Shown: positions 35,599 to 43,338 of the stretch, in pieces
Numbering within the stretch: the first letter of the stretch is position 1
Layout: each line of letters begins with the position of its first letter
From: Flammeovirga aprica JL-4
GTDB taxonomy: Bacteria; Bacteroidota; Bacteroidia; Cytophagales; Flammeovirgaceae
Direction of reading: 5' to 3'
DNA: 64,000 bases
Assembly (NCBI RefSeq): GCF_012844305.1
Contig: NZ_JABANE010000021.1
Location: 32,728 to 96,727, forward strand
Translations under genes and position numbers: made by a program
Notes under the pieces: generated by a model
The model's database searches: none
What the model was told of the DNA's origin: nothing
Seen by the model: only the letters and a program-made list of their open reading frames with translations

Positions 35599-36675
35599 GT
35601 TTAACGGGGTCATGATAAATGCACCTTCTAGGATGCGAATATAATCATTAATTCCGTCTGCTATTTCGTCCAATAAAATATACTCATTAGCAGTATGTGA
35701 CCTTGCTGAATCACCAGGTCCTAATTTTAAACTAGGAATCGGCATTAAAGCTTGATCTGATAGCGTAGGAGAACCATACGTTTCTTTCTGATATTGCATT
35801 CCTGCTTTTACTACAGGATGATTTAATGGTGCTCCAGAAGGATTTAATCTTGTCGAACGAGGAGTCACTTTACAACTCACATGCTCTCGGATATGTTCCA
35901 ACGTTTCCACATTAGAATAAGCATCTGTGGTACGTACATCCACCACAAACTTACATTCTGAAGGCACTACGTTATGCTGTGTCCCTGCCTCAATGCAAGT
36001 AACCGACATTTTGATTGGGCCTAGTGTTTTTGATTCTTTAGGGAAATGATAATTTCTAAACCACTCAATATCTTTCATCGCATTGTAGATGGCATTTACT
36101 CCTTCATTTCTTGCAGCGTGCCCTGATTCTCCTTCAGCTACACAATCCAATACCATCAACCCTTTTTCAGCAACAGCCAATTGCATTTGAGTAGGTTCAC
36201 CTACAATTGCAAAATCAATTTTCGGTAATTGATCCCATACATCTGCAATACCTTCTCTTCCTGAAATTTCTTCTTCAGCAGAAGCACAAATCACTAGGTT
36301 GTAAGGAAGGTTTTCTTTTTCATTAAAATAAAGAAATGTAGCAATCAAACTTACTAAAGGTCCGCCTGCATCATTACTTCCCAAACCATACAATACTCCA
36401 TCTTCTACGGTAGGAGCAAAAGGATCTCTTGTCCAATCCTTATTTGGTTTTACAGTATCTATATGAGAATTTAAAAGAATAGTCTCTTTTGAGGGATCAA
36501 AATGAACATTTTTAGCCCATAGGTTATTTTTATATTGATGAATCTCAATGTTGTTTTCAATAAAAAAACGAGCCACTATTTCCGCTACGTCATCTTCCTC
36601 TCTACTTAAAGATTCTGTGGCTATCATTTGCTTTAAAAGCTCAATGGCTTTCTCTACTAATTCCTGATGTTTCAT
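35593..36675 (-). CDS. M20 family N-acyl-citrulline deacylase (ArgE-like)
   Basis: A 360-residue dinuclear zinc amidohydrolase of peptidase family M20. LLNSHIDTVKP (about residues 65-75) has the first metal His and Asp, SNDAGGPLVSL the bridging Asp, and ASAEEEISGREG the catalytic Glu pair; a late His is in SARSHTANEY. Because the carbamoyltransferase in this cluster is of the acyl-ornithine type, the expected substrate is N-acylcitrulline (N-acetyl or, as argued for argF', N-succinyl), giving citrulline for argG. It lies between argB and argH on the same strand. Its stop codon is inside the REP-like hairpin. Family is certain; exact substrate inferred. Confidence 0.85.
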   Translation of the reverse strand: MKHQELVEKAIELLKQMIATESLSREEDDVAEIVARFFIENNIEIHQYKNNLWAKNVHFDPSKETILLNSHIDTVKPNKDWTRDPFAPTVEDGVLYGLGSNDAGGPLVSLIATFLYFNEKENLPYNLVICASAEEEISGREGIADVWDQLPKIDFAIVGEPTQMQLAVAEKGLMVLDCVAEGESGHAARNEGVNAIYNAMKDIEWFRNYHFPKESKTLGPIKMSVTCIEAGTQHNVVPSECKFVVDVRTTDAYSNVETLEHIREHVSCKVTPRSTRLNPSGAPLNHPVVKAGMQYQKETYGSPTLSDQALMPIPSLKLGPGDSARSHTANEYILLDEIADGINDYIRILEGAFIMTPLNP

Positions 36676-36796
36676 CTTTATTTATTTTTCAGCTAAAAAC
36701 GTAAATATGGAATTCAGATTTCTTGTTTTATACAAAATCTGATTGCTTTTAATGTAAATTATGAAAACAATCAGATTAAAAGTAATCTACATTAAA

Positions 36797-37576
36797 TTAC
36801 TCTCCAATAATCTTCGTCCCTTTTGGAGTATTGGCTAATAAACCTTCAACTTTTCCTAGCCATACTTCTTTTACAGAAGCTTCAATTGCATCAAAAGCAT
36901 TTTTAAGTTTTGGCAACATACCATCTGCTACTACCCCTTCCGCTTTGAACTGCTCAAATTTCTGAGGATCCAACTCTTCTACTAATGAATTATCATCATT
37001 GATATCCAATAATACACCCGCCTTCTCAAAGCAATACCTTAAAGATACTTCATGACCTGCCTGACCTAAAGCCACTGCAACTGCTTGAGCCATTGTATCT
37101 GCATTTGTATTTAATAACTGCCCTTTCTTATCGTGTGTCAAAGGTGCAATTACTGGCGTGATCCCCTCTTTTGCTAAATTGGCAATTGGGCCTGCATTTG
37201 CTTTTCGAACATCACCCACAAAACCAAAGTCAATTTCCCATCCCGTTCTTTTGTCCGCTTCAATGATATTAGCATCAGCACCTGTCAATCCAATGGCATT
37301 CGTACCTTTTGCTTGAAGTTGAGCTACAATTCTCTTGTTGACTAAACCTCCATATACCATTGTCACCACTTCTAAAGTATCAGCATCTGTAATACGTCTT
37401 CCATCCACCATTTTAGGTTCAATACCTAAACGTTGTGCCATAGCTGTGGCTAATTTACCTCCACCGTGCACCAAAACTTTTGCTCCTTCTAGCTGAGAAA
37501 ATTGTTCTAAAAAAAAGGATAATGCCACCTCATCGTTGATCACATTTCCTCCTACTTTGATTACTGATATTTTCAT
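36797..37576 (-). CDS. argB: N-acetyl(succinyl)glutamate kinase
   Basis: A 259-residue amino-acid kinase for the second step of arginine synthesis. Visible are the N-terminal KVGGNVI nucleotide loop, VHGGGKLATAMA substrate loop, GLTGADANII and TPVIAPLTHD, and the C-terminal ADGMLPKLKNAFDAIE. A longer frame opens at 37666 with 30 extra residues unlike the family. The ATG at 37576 places the first strand at the N-terminus and gives normal length. It lies between argF' and the deacylase. In Bacteroides-type pathways this kinase can act on N-succinylglutamate; specificity is not visible here. Confidence 0.93.
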   Translation of the reverse strand: MKISVIKVGGNVINDEVALSFFLEQFSQLEGAKVLVHGGGKLATAMAQRLGIEPKMVDGRRITDADTLEVVTMVYGGLVNKRIVAQLQAKGTNAIGLTGADANIIEADKRTGWEIDFGFVGDVRKANAGPIANLAKEGITPVIAPLTHDKKGQLLNTNADTMAQAVAVALGQAGHEVSLRYCFEKAGVLLDINDDNSLVEELDPQKFEQFKAEGVVADGMLPKLKNAFDAIEASVKEVWLGKVEGLLANTPKGTKIIGE

Positions 37577-37678
37577 TTTTGTATTTTCAAAACAGGGACA
37601 TAGCATTGCTACGTCCCTTGTTATTATATATGTGGGATGTGAGACATTTATTTTACCTTGTCTCAAAAGTAATACTAG

Positions 37679-38629
37679 TTATTCTGTTTCAAGAATAGCT
37701 TTTAAAACTGCTGCTGCTGCAAAAGTTCTGTTGTTTGCTTCTTCAATGATCAGAGAATTATCACTATCCAATACACCATCTGAAGCCACTACATTTCTTC
37801 TGATTGGAAGACAGTGCATAAACTTACCATTGTTGGTCAATGCCATTTTTTCTTCCGTCACTTGCCAAGAATTGTCTTTACAAACTACCTTACCATACTC
37901 AGTTGTAGAAGACCAGTTTTTAGCATAAACAAAATCAGCATCTTTTAATGCTTCATCTTGATCTGTTGTAAAAGTAGCTTCACCTACAAATTCAGGATCT
38001 AATTCATATCCTTCAGGAGCAGTGATGACCAATTCAACATCATCAGCAGCATTCATCCACTCTGCAAAAGAGTTTGGAACTGCTTGAGGCAATGCTCTTG
38101 GGTGAGGTGCCCAAGTCAATACTACTTTCTTCTTTGGCTTATCTGAATTCTCACGAATTGTCACCAAATCAGCTAAAGATTGAAGTGGGTGTCTTGTTGC
38201 AGATTCTAAACTTACGATCGGCACATGAGCGTACTTTACAAAGTCTTTCATGATACCATCTGCATAATCCTCTTCTTTATCTTGAAGGTTTGGAAACGAA
38301 CGAACACCAATAATATCACAATACTGACTGATAACCGCTGCTGCATCCTTTAAATGCTCTGCTTTGTCACCATCCATGATCACACCGTCTTCCGTTTCGA
38401 TTTTCCAACCGTCTTTATCTATATTCATTACCATCACGTCCATTCCTAAGTGGCGTGCGGCACGTTGAGTACTAAGTCTTGTTCTTAAACTAGGATTGAA
38501 AAAAAGTAATCCTAACATTTTGTTTTTTCCTACATCACCATAAGCTTCAGGATTGGCTTTAATTGACAATGCACTTTTTACGATTTCATTTAAGTCCTGA
38601 ACATCGTTTACTGATAAAAACTTTTCCAT
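37679..38629 (-). CDS. argF': N-acyl-L-ornithine carbamoyltransferase (succinyl/acetyl type)
   Basis: A 316-residue transcarbamylase. Carbamoyl-phosphate loop FFNPSLRTRLSTQ (43-55), ESATRHPLQSLADL, TWAPHPRALPQAVPNSFAEW and HCLPIRRN are the landmarks of the acyl-ornithine group rather than classical OTCase. At the specificity position, residue 90 in DGDKAEHL, it has Ala where Bacteroides fragilis enzyme has Pro and Xanthomonas AOTCase has Glu. Published swaps at that site (Glu to Pro, Ser, Ala or Val) turned AOTCase into SOTCase, so N-succinylornithine is the favoured substrate. I quote these residues from memory. The ATG at 38629 is chosen over the 38677 frame start because it matches family length. 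Confidence 0.9.
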   Translation of the reverse strand: MEKFLSVNDVQDLNEIVKSALSIKANPEAYGDVGKNKMLGLLFFNPSLRTRLSTQRAARHLGMDVMVMNIDKDGWKIETEDGVIMDGDKAEHLKDAAAVISQYCDIIGVRSFPNLQDKEEDYADGIMKDFVKYAHVPIVSLESATRHPLQSLADLVTIRENSDKPKKKVVLTWAPHPRALPQAVPNSFAEWMNAADDVELVITAPEGYELDPEFVGEATFTTDQDEALKDADFVYAKNWSSTTEYGKVVCKDNSWQVTEEKMALTNNGKFMHCLPIRRNVVASDGVLDSDNSLIIEEANNRTFAAAAVLKAILETE

Positions 38630-38697
38630 TTCTAATTCTATGTCTTTGATTGCTGTAATAAGGACATTGTAATACAATGCCCTTACACTTACTTTTT

Positions 38698-39837
38698 TTA
38701 TGCTATTTCTTTTGTTACATCATTGAAAGCATCAACAAATAATTGTGCTTGCTCTTTTGTCAATGTTAATGGAGGTAACAATCTGATTGTATTTTTATTC
38801 GATGATGCACCAGTGAAAATCTTATGTTTCATCAAAATTTCCTTTCTTAAAGGTGCTACAGCATCATTCAGCTCAATACCCAACATCAAACCTTTTCCTC
38901 TGATTTCTTTAATGGCTGGGTTCTGCTTCAATTGCTCTACAATCCACTCTCCCACTTCAACTGATTTTTCAATCAAGTTCTCTCCTTCCAACACATCTAA
39001 TACAGCAATACCTGCCGCACATGCTAAGTGGTTTCCTCCGAAAGTTGTTCCCAACATTCCGAATGAAGCTTCAAATTTTGGAGCAATGAAAACACCGCCG
39101 ATTGGGAAACCATTCCCCATACCCTTTGCCATTGTCACAACATCTGGAACTACATCATACCATTGGTGAGCAAAGAAACGACCGCTTCTACCATAACCCG
39201 ACTGAATTTCATCTGCAATAAATACAGCATCCTGCTCATCACACAATGTTCTGATCGCTTGCATAAATTCTTCAGTTGGCTCATAGATACCACCAATTCC
39301 TTGAATACCTTCTACGATTACCGCACAGATTTCATTTTCAGCAAATGCTTGTTTTAAAGCGTCTACATCATTGAAAGGTAAAATCAAAGTATCGTGCACT
39401 GCATTCACTGGAGCTACAATATTCTTGTTGTCAGTTGTAGCAACGGCTAAAGAAGTTCTTCCGTGAAAACCTTTTGAAAATGAAATAATCTTCGTTTTCT
39501 TGTTGTAGAATGATGCTAATTTGAAAGCATTTTCATTCGCCTCAGCTCCAGAGTTACATAAGAAAAGGTTCCAATCGTGATAGCATGAAGCTTCACCTAG
39601 CTTAGAAGCCAATTCCTTTTGTAATGGATTCTGAATACTGTTCGAGTAAAAAACTAAGTTTTCTAATTGAGTACTTAGTTTTTCTTTATAATAAGGGTGG
39701 GTATGACCGATAGAAATTACCGCGTGACCACCATATAAATCTAAATATTTCTGTCCCTCTTTATCATAGATCCAAACATCTTCACCTTTAACAGGCTCAA
39801 TGTCAAAAAGAGGATATACATCAAATAAATTTGCCAT
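38698..39837 (-). CDS. argD: N-acyl-ornithine aminotransferase
   Basis: A 379-residue class III PLP aminotransferase that converts N-acyl-glutamate semialdehyde to N-acyl-ornithine. Markers are GGHAVISIGHTHPYY, LFLCNSGAEANENAFKLA, FSKGFHGRT, FIADEIQSGYGRSG (cofactor Asp and Glu), and the Schiff-base Lys in VTMAKGMGNGFPIGG, followed by GTTFGGNHLACAAG. The order argC-argD-argF' on one strand with short gaps points to an operon. Length and motifs are normal. Acetyl versus succinyl preference follows from the pathway argument and is not visible in this protein. Confidence 0.95.
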   Translation of the reverse strand: MANLFDVYPLFDIEPVKGEDVWIYDKEGQKYLDLYGGHAVISIGHTHPYYKEKLSTQLENLVFYSNSIQNPLQKELASKLGEASCYHDWNLFLCNSGAEANENAFKLASFYNKKTKIISFSKGFHGRTSLAVATTDNKNIVAPVNAVHDTLILPFNDVDALKQAFAENEICAVIVEGIQGIGGIYEPTEEFMQAIRTLCDEQDAVFIADEIQSGYGRSGRFFAHQWYDVVPDVVTMAKGMGNGFPIGGVFIAPKFEASFGMLGTTFGGNHLACAAGIAVLDVLEGENLIEKSVEVGEWIVEQLKQNPAIKEIRGKGLMLGIELNDAVAPLRKEILMKHKIFTGASSNKNTIRLLPPLTLTKEQAQLFVDAFNDVTKEIA

Positions 39838-39867
39838 TTTTCGAAACGTTGAATGTGAAAAGTGAGA

Positions 39868-40857
39868 TTAAAATGCCATTGGCTTAAGGTTCAAACCAAG
39901 CTTTTCATCTAATCCGAAGATTAAGTTCATGTTTTGAACCGCTTGTCCTACTGCACCTTTTAATAAGTTATCAATTGCTGAAGTGACTAATAATGTATCG
40001 TCATGCTTTTCAACACTGATAAATCCACGGTTAGTATTGACTACTTGCTTCAAATCCAACGGACCGTCAATGACATGTGTAAATGCCGCATCAGCATAAT
40101 AATCTTTGAATAACTTCACTGCCTCTTCTTGAGAAAGATCTGATTTCAAGTAGCATGAAGCTAAAATTCCTCTTGTGAAATTACCTCTGTAAGGGATGAA
40201 ATTGATTTTGTGATTAAATCCATCTTGTAATTGATTTAAAGACTGACCAATTTCCAATAAGTGTTGATGATTAAATGCTTTGTAATGCGAAATATTACTC
40301 GTTCTCCAAGTAAAAGCAGTACTTGCCATTAATTTCACACCTGCACCTGTAGAACCTGTAATTGCACTGATATGCACCTCATCATTCAGTTTTTGAGCTG
40401 AAGCCAATGGTAATAATGCAATTTGAATAGCAGTAGCAAAACAACCAGGGTTTGCAATATTCTTTGCAGATTGGATTGCTTCTTTATTTAATTCAGGTAA
40501 ACCATAGATAAACTCACGGTCACCTAATTGCATTGATCTATTTTCAACGATTCCTTCTCCTAATCTAAAATCTTGACTTAAGTCGATAATAATCGTTTCA
40601 GGAGCAAATGTATTTTCTTCTAAAAACTTAACAGACTCACCATGCCCTAAACATAAGAAGATCACTTCTGAATCTTTTACCTCACCAGTAAACTCTAATT
40701 CTGTTTCACCAAACAAGTCTTTGTGTTGAGCATACAAAGGTTTTCCTACTTGACTACGGCTATGTACATAATCAATTTCTACTTCAGGATGATTAATTAA
40801 TACTCTTAGTAATTCGCCGCCAGTCATTCCGGCTCCACCTATAATTCCAACTTTCAT
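39868..40857 (-). CDS. argC: N-acyl-gamma-glutamyl-phosphate reductase
   Basis: A 329-residue NADPH-dependent reductase, third step of arginine synthesis. Rossmann start VGIIGGAGMTGGELLRVL (residues 3-20), catalytic Cys in ANPGCFATAIQIALLPL, GSTGAGVKL, and the conserved His-rich FNHQHLLEIGQ and PYRGNFTRGI segments are all seen. It lies 30 bases before argD. Upstream, 146 bases with an imperfect hairpin separate it from argG, so it may either be read through from argG or have its own promoter. Confidence 0.95.
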   Translation of the reverse strand: MKVGIIGGAGMTGGELLRVLINHPEVEIDYVHSRSQVGKPLYAQHKDLFGETELEFTGEVKDSEVIFLCLGHGESVKFLEENTFAPETIIIDLSQDFRLGEGIVENRSMQLGDREFIYGLPELNKEAIQSAKNIANPGCFATAIQIALLPLASAQKLNDEVHISAITGSTGAGVKLMASTAFTWRTSNISHYKAFNHQHLLEIGQSLNQLQDGFNHKINFIPYRGNFTRGILASCYLKSDLSQEEAVKLFKDYYADAAFTHVIDGPLDLKQVVNTNRGFISVEKHDDTLLVTSAIDNLLKGAVGQAVQNMNLIFGLDEKLGLNLKPMAF

Positions 40858-40931
40858 CTTCTTATGTTTTTAATATTTGTGAGTTTGTATTGTTGTCTAA
40901 TTTCTGTAGTCCTGATAAACTAAATTGATTT

Positions 40932-40970
40932 AAAAAAGGATGCAGAATTATTTCCGCACCCTTAGTTTTT
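40932..40970. terminator. Imperfect hairpin between argG and argC
   Basis: AAGG-TGC-GAA (40936-40947) faces TTC-GCA-CCTT (40952-40963) with two A/C mismatches, flanked by A6 on the left and T7 on the right. It could be a weak terminator or attenuator inside the arginine cluster. Confidence 0.4.
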
Positions 40971-41003
40971 TTACCAATTCAAGTTATCAGGTTTAAAAAA
41001 ACT

Positions 41004-42215
41004 TTATTCAGAAACACTTTCTTCAGCAGCTTCTTTTACTTTACCGAAGATCATGTTTTGATTTGCTAAAATAGTTGCAAAACCACGAGCGTCTTCACCT
41101 GTCCATGCATTGTTCATTTCACCGTAAGCTCCGAATGTGCTATTCATCAAGTCATATTTCGACTCAATGCCTTCTAATTCGAATCTGTAAGGGTACAATG
41201 TCACGAATACTTCACCTGATACGTGATCTTGTGTATCTTGAAGGAACTTCTCGATATTACGCATTACTGGATCAATCCATTGTCCTTCGTGCGTCAACAT
41301 ACCATAGTAGTTACCTAATTGTTCTTTCCAATATAATTGCCACTTTGTAAGTGTATGCTTCTCTAATAAGTGGTGAGCTTTGATTGTCACTACTGGAGCA
41401 GCTGCTTCAAAACCAACACGTCCTTTAATACCGATGATTGTATCACCTACGTGAATATCTCTACCGATACCAAATGGAGAAGCGATTTTATTTAATTCTT
41501 GAATAGCTTGTACCGGCTTGTCAAAAATATGACCGTCAATACCAACTAATTCACCTTTCTCAAAAGTCAACGCTACTTTCTTAGGAATAGTTTCCGTCAC
41601 TTGCGTAGGGAAAGCCTCTTCAGGTAAGGTATTTCTTGAACCTAAAGTCTCTTTACCACCTACTGAAGTACCCCATAAACCTTGGTTGATAGAGTAAAGT
41701 GATTTTTCCCAGTTTCCTTCCACACCTTTTGAGATCAAGTAATCAATCTCGTCTTGTCTTGATAATTGATTATCTCTGATTGGTGTAATGATTTCAGCTT
41801 CAGGACAGATAATTTTGAAAGCCATATCAAAACGGATTTGGTCGTTACCAGCACCAGTAGATCCATGAGCGATACTATCTGCACCAATTTTCTTAGCATA
41901 TTCAGCAATTGCCAACGCTTGGAATACACGCTCTGCACTTACTGACAATGGATAAGTATTATATCTTAAAGCATTACCAAATACTAAGTACTTTACACAT
42001 TGATCGTAAAACGTTTCCGTTTGATCTAAAGTAATGTGAGACTTAACACCTAATGTATATGCTTTCTCTTCAATTTCTTTTAACTCTTCATCAGAGAAAC
42101 CTCCCGTCTGAACGATAGCGGTATGCACTTCTAACCCTCTTTCTTCTGAAAGATACTTTACACAGTATGTTGTATCTAAACCACCACTAAAGGCTAAAAC
42201 CACTTTTTGACTCAT
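41004..42215 (-). CDS. argG: Argininosuccinate synthase
   Basis: A 403-residue ATP-pyrophosphatase that joins citrulline and aspartate. The PP-loop AFSGGLDTTYC (8-18), YPLSVSAERVFQALA, IAHGSTGAGNDQIRFD and IITPIRD are characteristic, as is SLYSINQGLWGTSVGG. Size is normal. It follows the GNAT-type gene by about 40 bases on the same strand, so the cluster order is GNAT, argG, argC, argD, argF', argB, deacylase, argH. The C-terminal tail is short and acidic (EAAEESVSE). Confidence 0.96.
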   Translation of the reverse strand: MSQKVVLAFSGGLDTTYCVKYLSEERGLEVHTAIVQTGGFSDEELKEIEEKAYTLGVKSHITLDQTETFYDQCVKYLVFGNALRYNTYPLSVSAERVFQALAIAEYAKKIGADSIAHGSTGAGNDQIRFDMAFKIICPEAEIITPIRDNQLSRQDEIDYLISKGVEGNWEKSLYSINQGLWGTSVGGKETLGSRNTLPEEAFPTQVTETIPKKVALTFEKGELVGIDGHIFDKPVQAIQELNKIASPFGIGRDIHVGDTIIGIKGRVGFEAAAPVVTIKAHHLLEKHTLTKWQLYWKEQLGNYYGMLTHEGQWIDPVMRNIEKFLQDTQDHVSGEVFVTLYPYRFELEGIESKYDLMNSTFGAYGEMNNAWTGEDARGFATILANQNMIFGKVKEAAEESVSE

Positions 42216-42256
42216 TGTAATATATTTCTTTTTGTTTGTTAAATCTTTTTCGATGT

Positions 42257-42856
42257 TTACTCTACAGTTGATTTATATCTAGGATCACTCGGATCGAAGA
42301 TCATACCTGTACATAAACAATGTTTTCTTTCAGTTCTCTGCAAGATATCATAGTTTACACAACTTTGACAACCTTTCCAGAACTGCTCATCATCTGTCAA
42401 TTCAGAAAATGTAACCGGACGGTACCCCAACTCACTGTTGATTCTCATTACAGGTAAACTTGTCGTCAATCCGAAAAGTTTTGCATCAGGATATTTCTTT
42501 CTTGATAATTGGAAAGCCTTTTTCTTAATCGCTTTTGCCAAACCTGTACCTCTAAACTTTGGGTTTACAATCAAACCCGAGTTAGCCACATACTTGTTGT
42601 GTCCCCATGATTCAATGTAACAAAAGCCCGCAAAGGTGCCATCATCAGCAATGGCAATTACGCCTTTCCCTTCTTCGAATTTCTTTTCGATATAGTCCAC
42701 ACTTCTTTTAGCAATACCAGTTCCTCTAGCTTTTGCTGATTCCTCAATCTGATGACAGATATCTTTTGCATACTCTTTATGCTCTGTGATACTTGCCTCA
42801 ATAATTGAAAAACTTGATATATGTTGCATCTCTTGAATTAGATTCTTAACTGTCAT
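42257..42856 (-). CDS. GNAT acyltransferase with Cys4 tail, candidate N-acylglutamate synthase
   Basis: A 199-residue GNAT protein leading the arginine cluster, where a first-step N-acylglutamate synthase is needed and no ArgA or ArgJ is present. The acyl-CoA loop is FRGTGLAKA (101-109); EESAKARGTGIAKRS (38-52) is a conserved-looking N-terminal segment; the C-terminal tail has Cys163-x2-Cys166 and Cys180-x-Cys182 (CQSC and CLC), a possible zinc or redox site. The ATG at 42856 is the longest ATG; an in-frame TTG at 42880 and an ATG at 42829 are alternatives. The biochemical role is an inference from context. Confidence 0.75.
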   Translation of the reverse strand: MTVKNLIQEMQHISSFSIIEASITEHKEYAKDICHQIEESAKARGTGIAKRSVDYIEKKFEEGKGVIAIADDGTFAGFCYIESWGHNKYVANSGLIVNPKFRGTGLAKAIKKKAFQLSRKKYPDAKLFGLTTSLPVMRINSELGYRPVTFSELTDDEQFWKGCQSCVNYDILQRTERKHCLCTGMIFDPSDPRYKSTVE

Positions 42857-43189
42857 TTCCTTAAAAACTTTATAGAGCAAGCTGTTAGTTAGTTTTTAGA
42901 CTTCCTCTCGTAAAACTTTGTTTGAAACACTATAATAGCAAACCGACAAACAGCTAACTATTATAAATTCAGCCGTCGGTAAAATAGAACTATCGTCGAA
43001 AAAAGTGTCCCTCGGCGGGTACTCTATCCGATTTTTTTAAACCTGCTATATGTCCTATTTTTTTCATCATTTTTCCTTAATCGATAATCAAAATTATGAA
43101 ATTAAATACGATATATTCAAGTAATAGAGTGGATTATTAATACATTTTTAATAATTATTTTTTGTAAATGAAATATTTTCAAGACACGT

Positions 43190-43234
43190 TGTTAAATTTT
43201 GAACATCGGGTTTTTAGGTGTTAAATTTTGAACA
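43190..43234. repeat. Two exact 16-base direct repeats
   Basis: TGTTAAATTTTGAACA occurs at 43190-43205 and 43219-43234, a period of 29 bases. Each unit is itself partly palindromic (TGTT and AACA ends). They lie in the 480-base non-coding stretch 42857-43338 between the arginine cluster head and a terminator. The rest of that stretch shows no gene or recognised RNA. Confidence 0.6.
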
Positions 43235-43278
43235 AAACGTAAAAAAAATAATTTTAGAATTTCTGTTTTTAGAACACA

Positions 43279-43317
43279 AAAAAGCTCTTAAAAATTCAAT
43301 ATTCTTAAGAGCTTTTT
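43279..43317 (-). terminator. Terminator of the three-gene surface operon
   Basis: AAAAAGCTCTTAA (43279-43291) pairs perfectly with TTAAGAGCTTTTT (43305-43317), 13 bp, giving a U-tract on either strand. It lies 22 bases past the lipoprotein stop at 43339. Confidence 0.85.
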
Positions 43318-43338
43318 AAGGTTTAATTGATCCGATTA

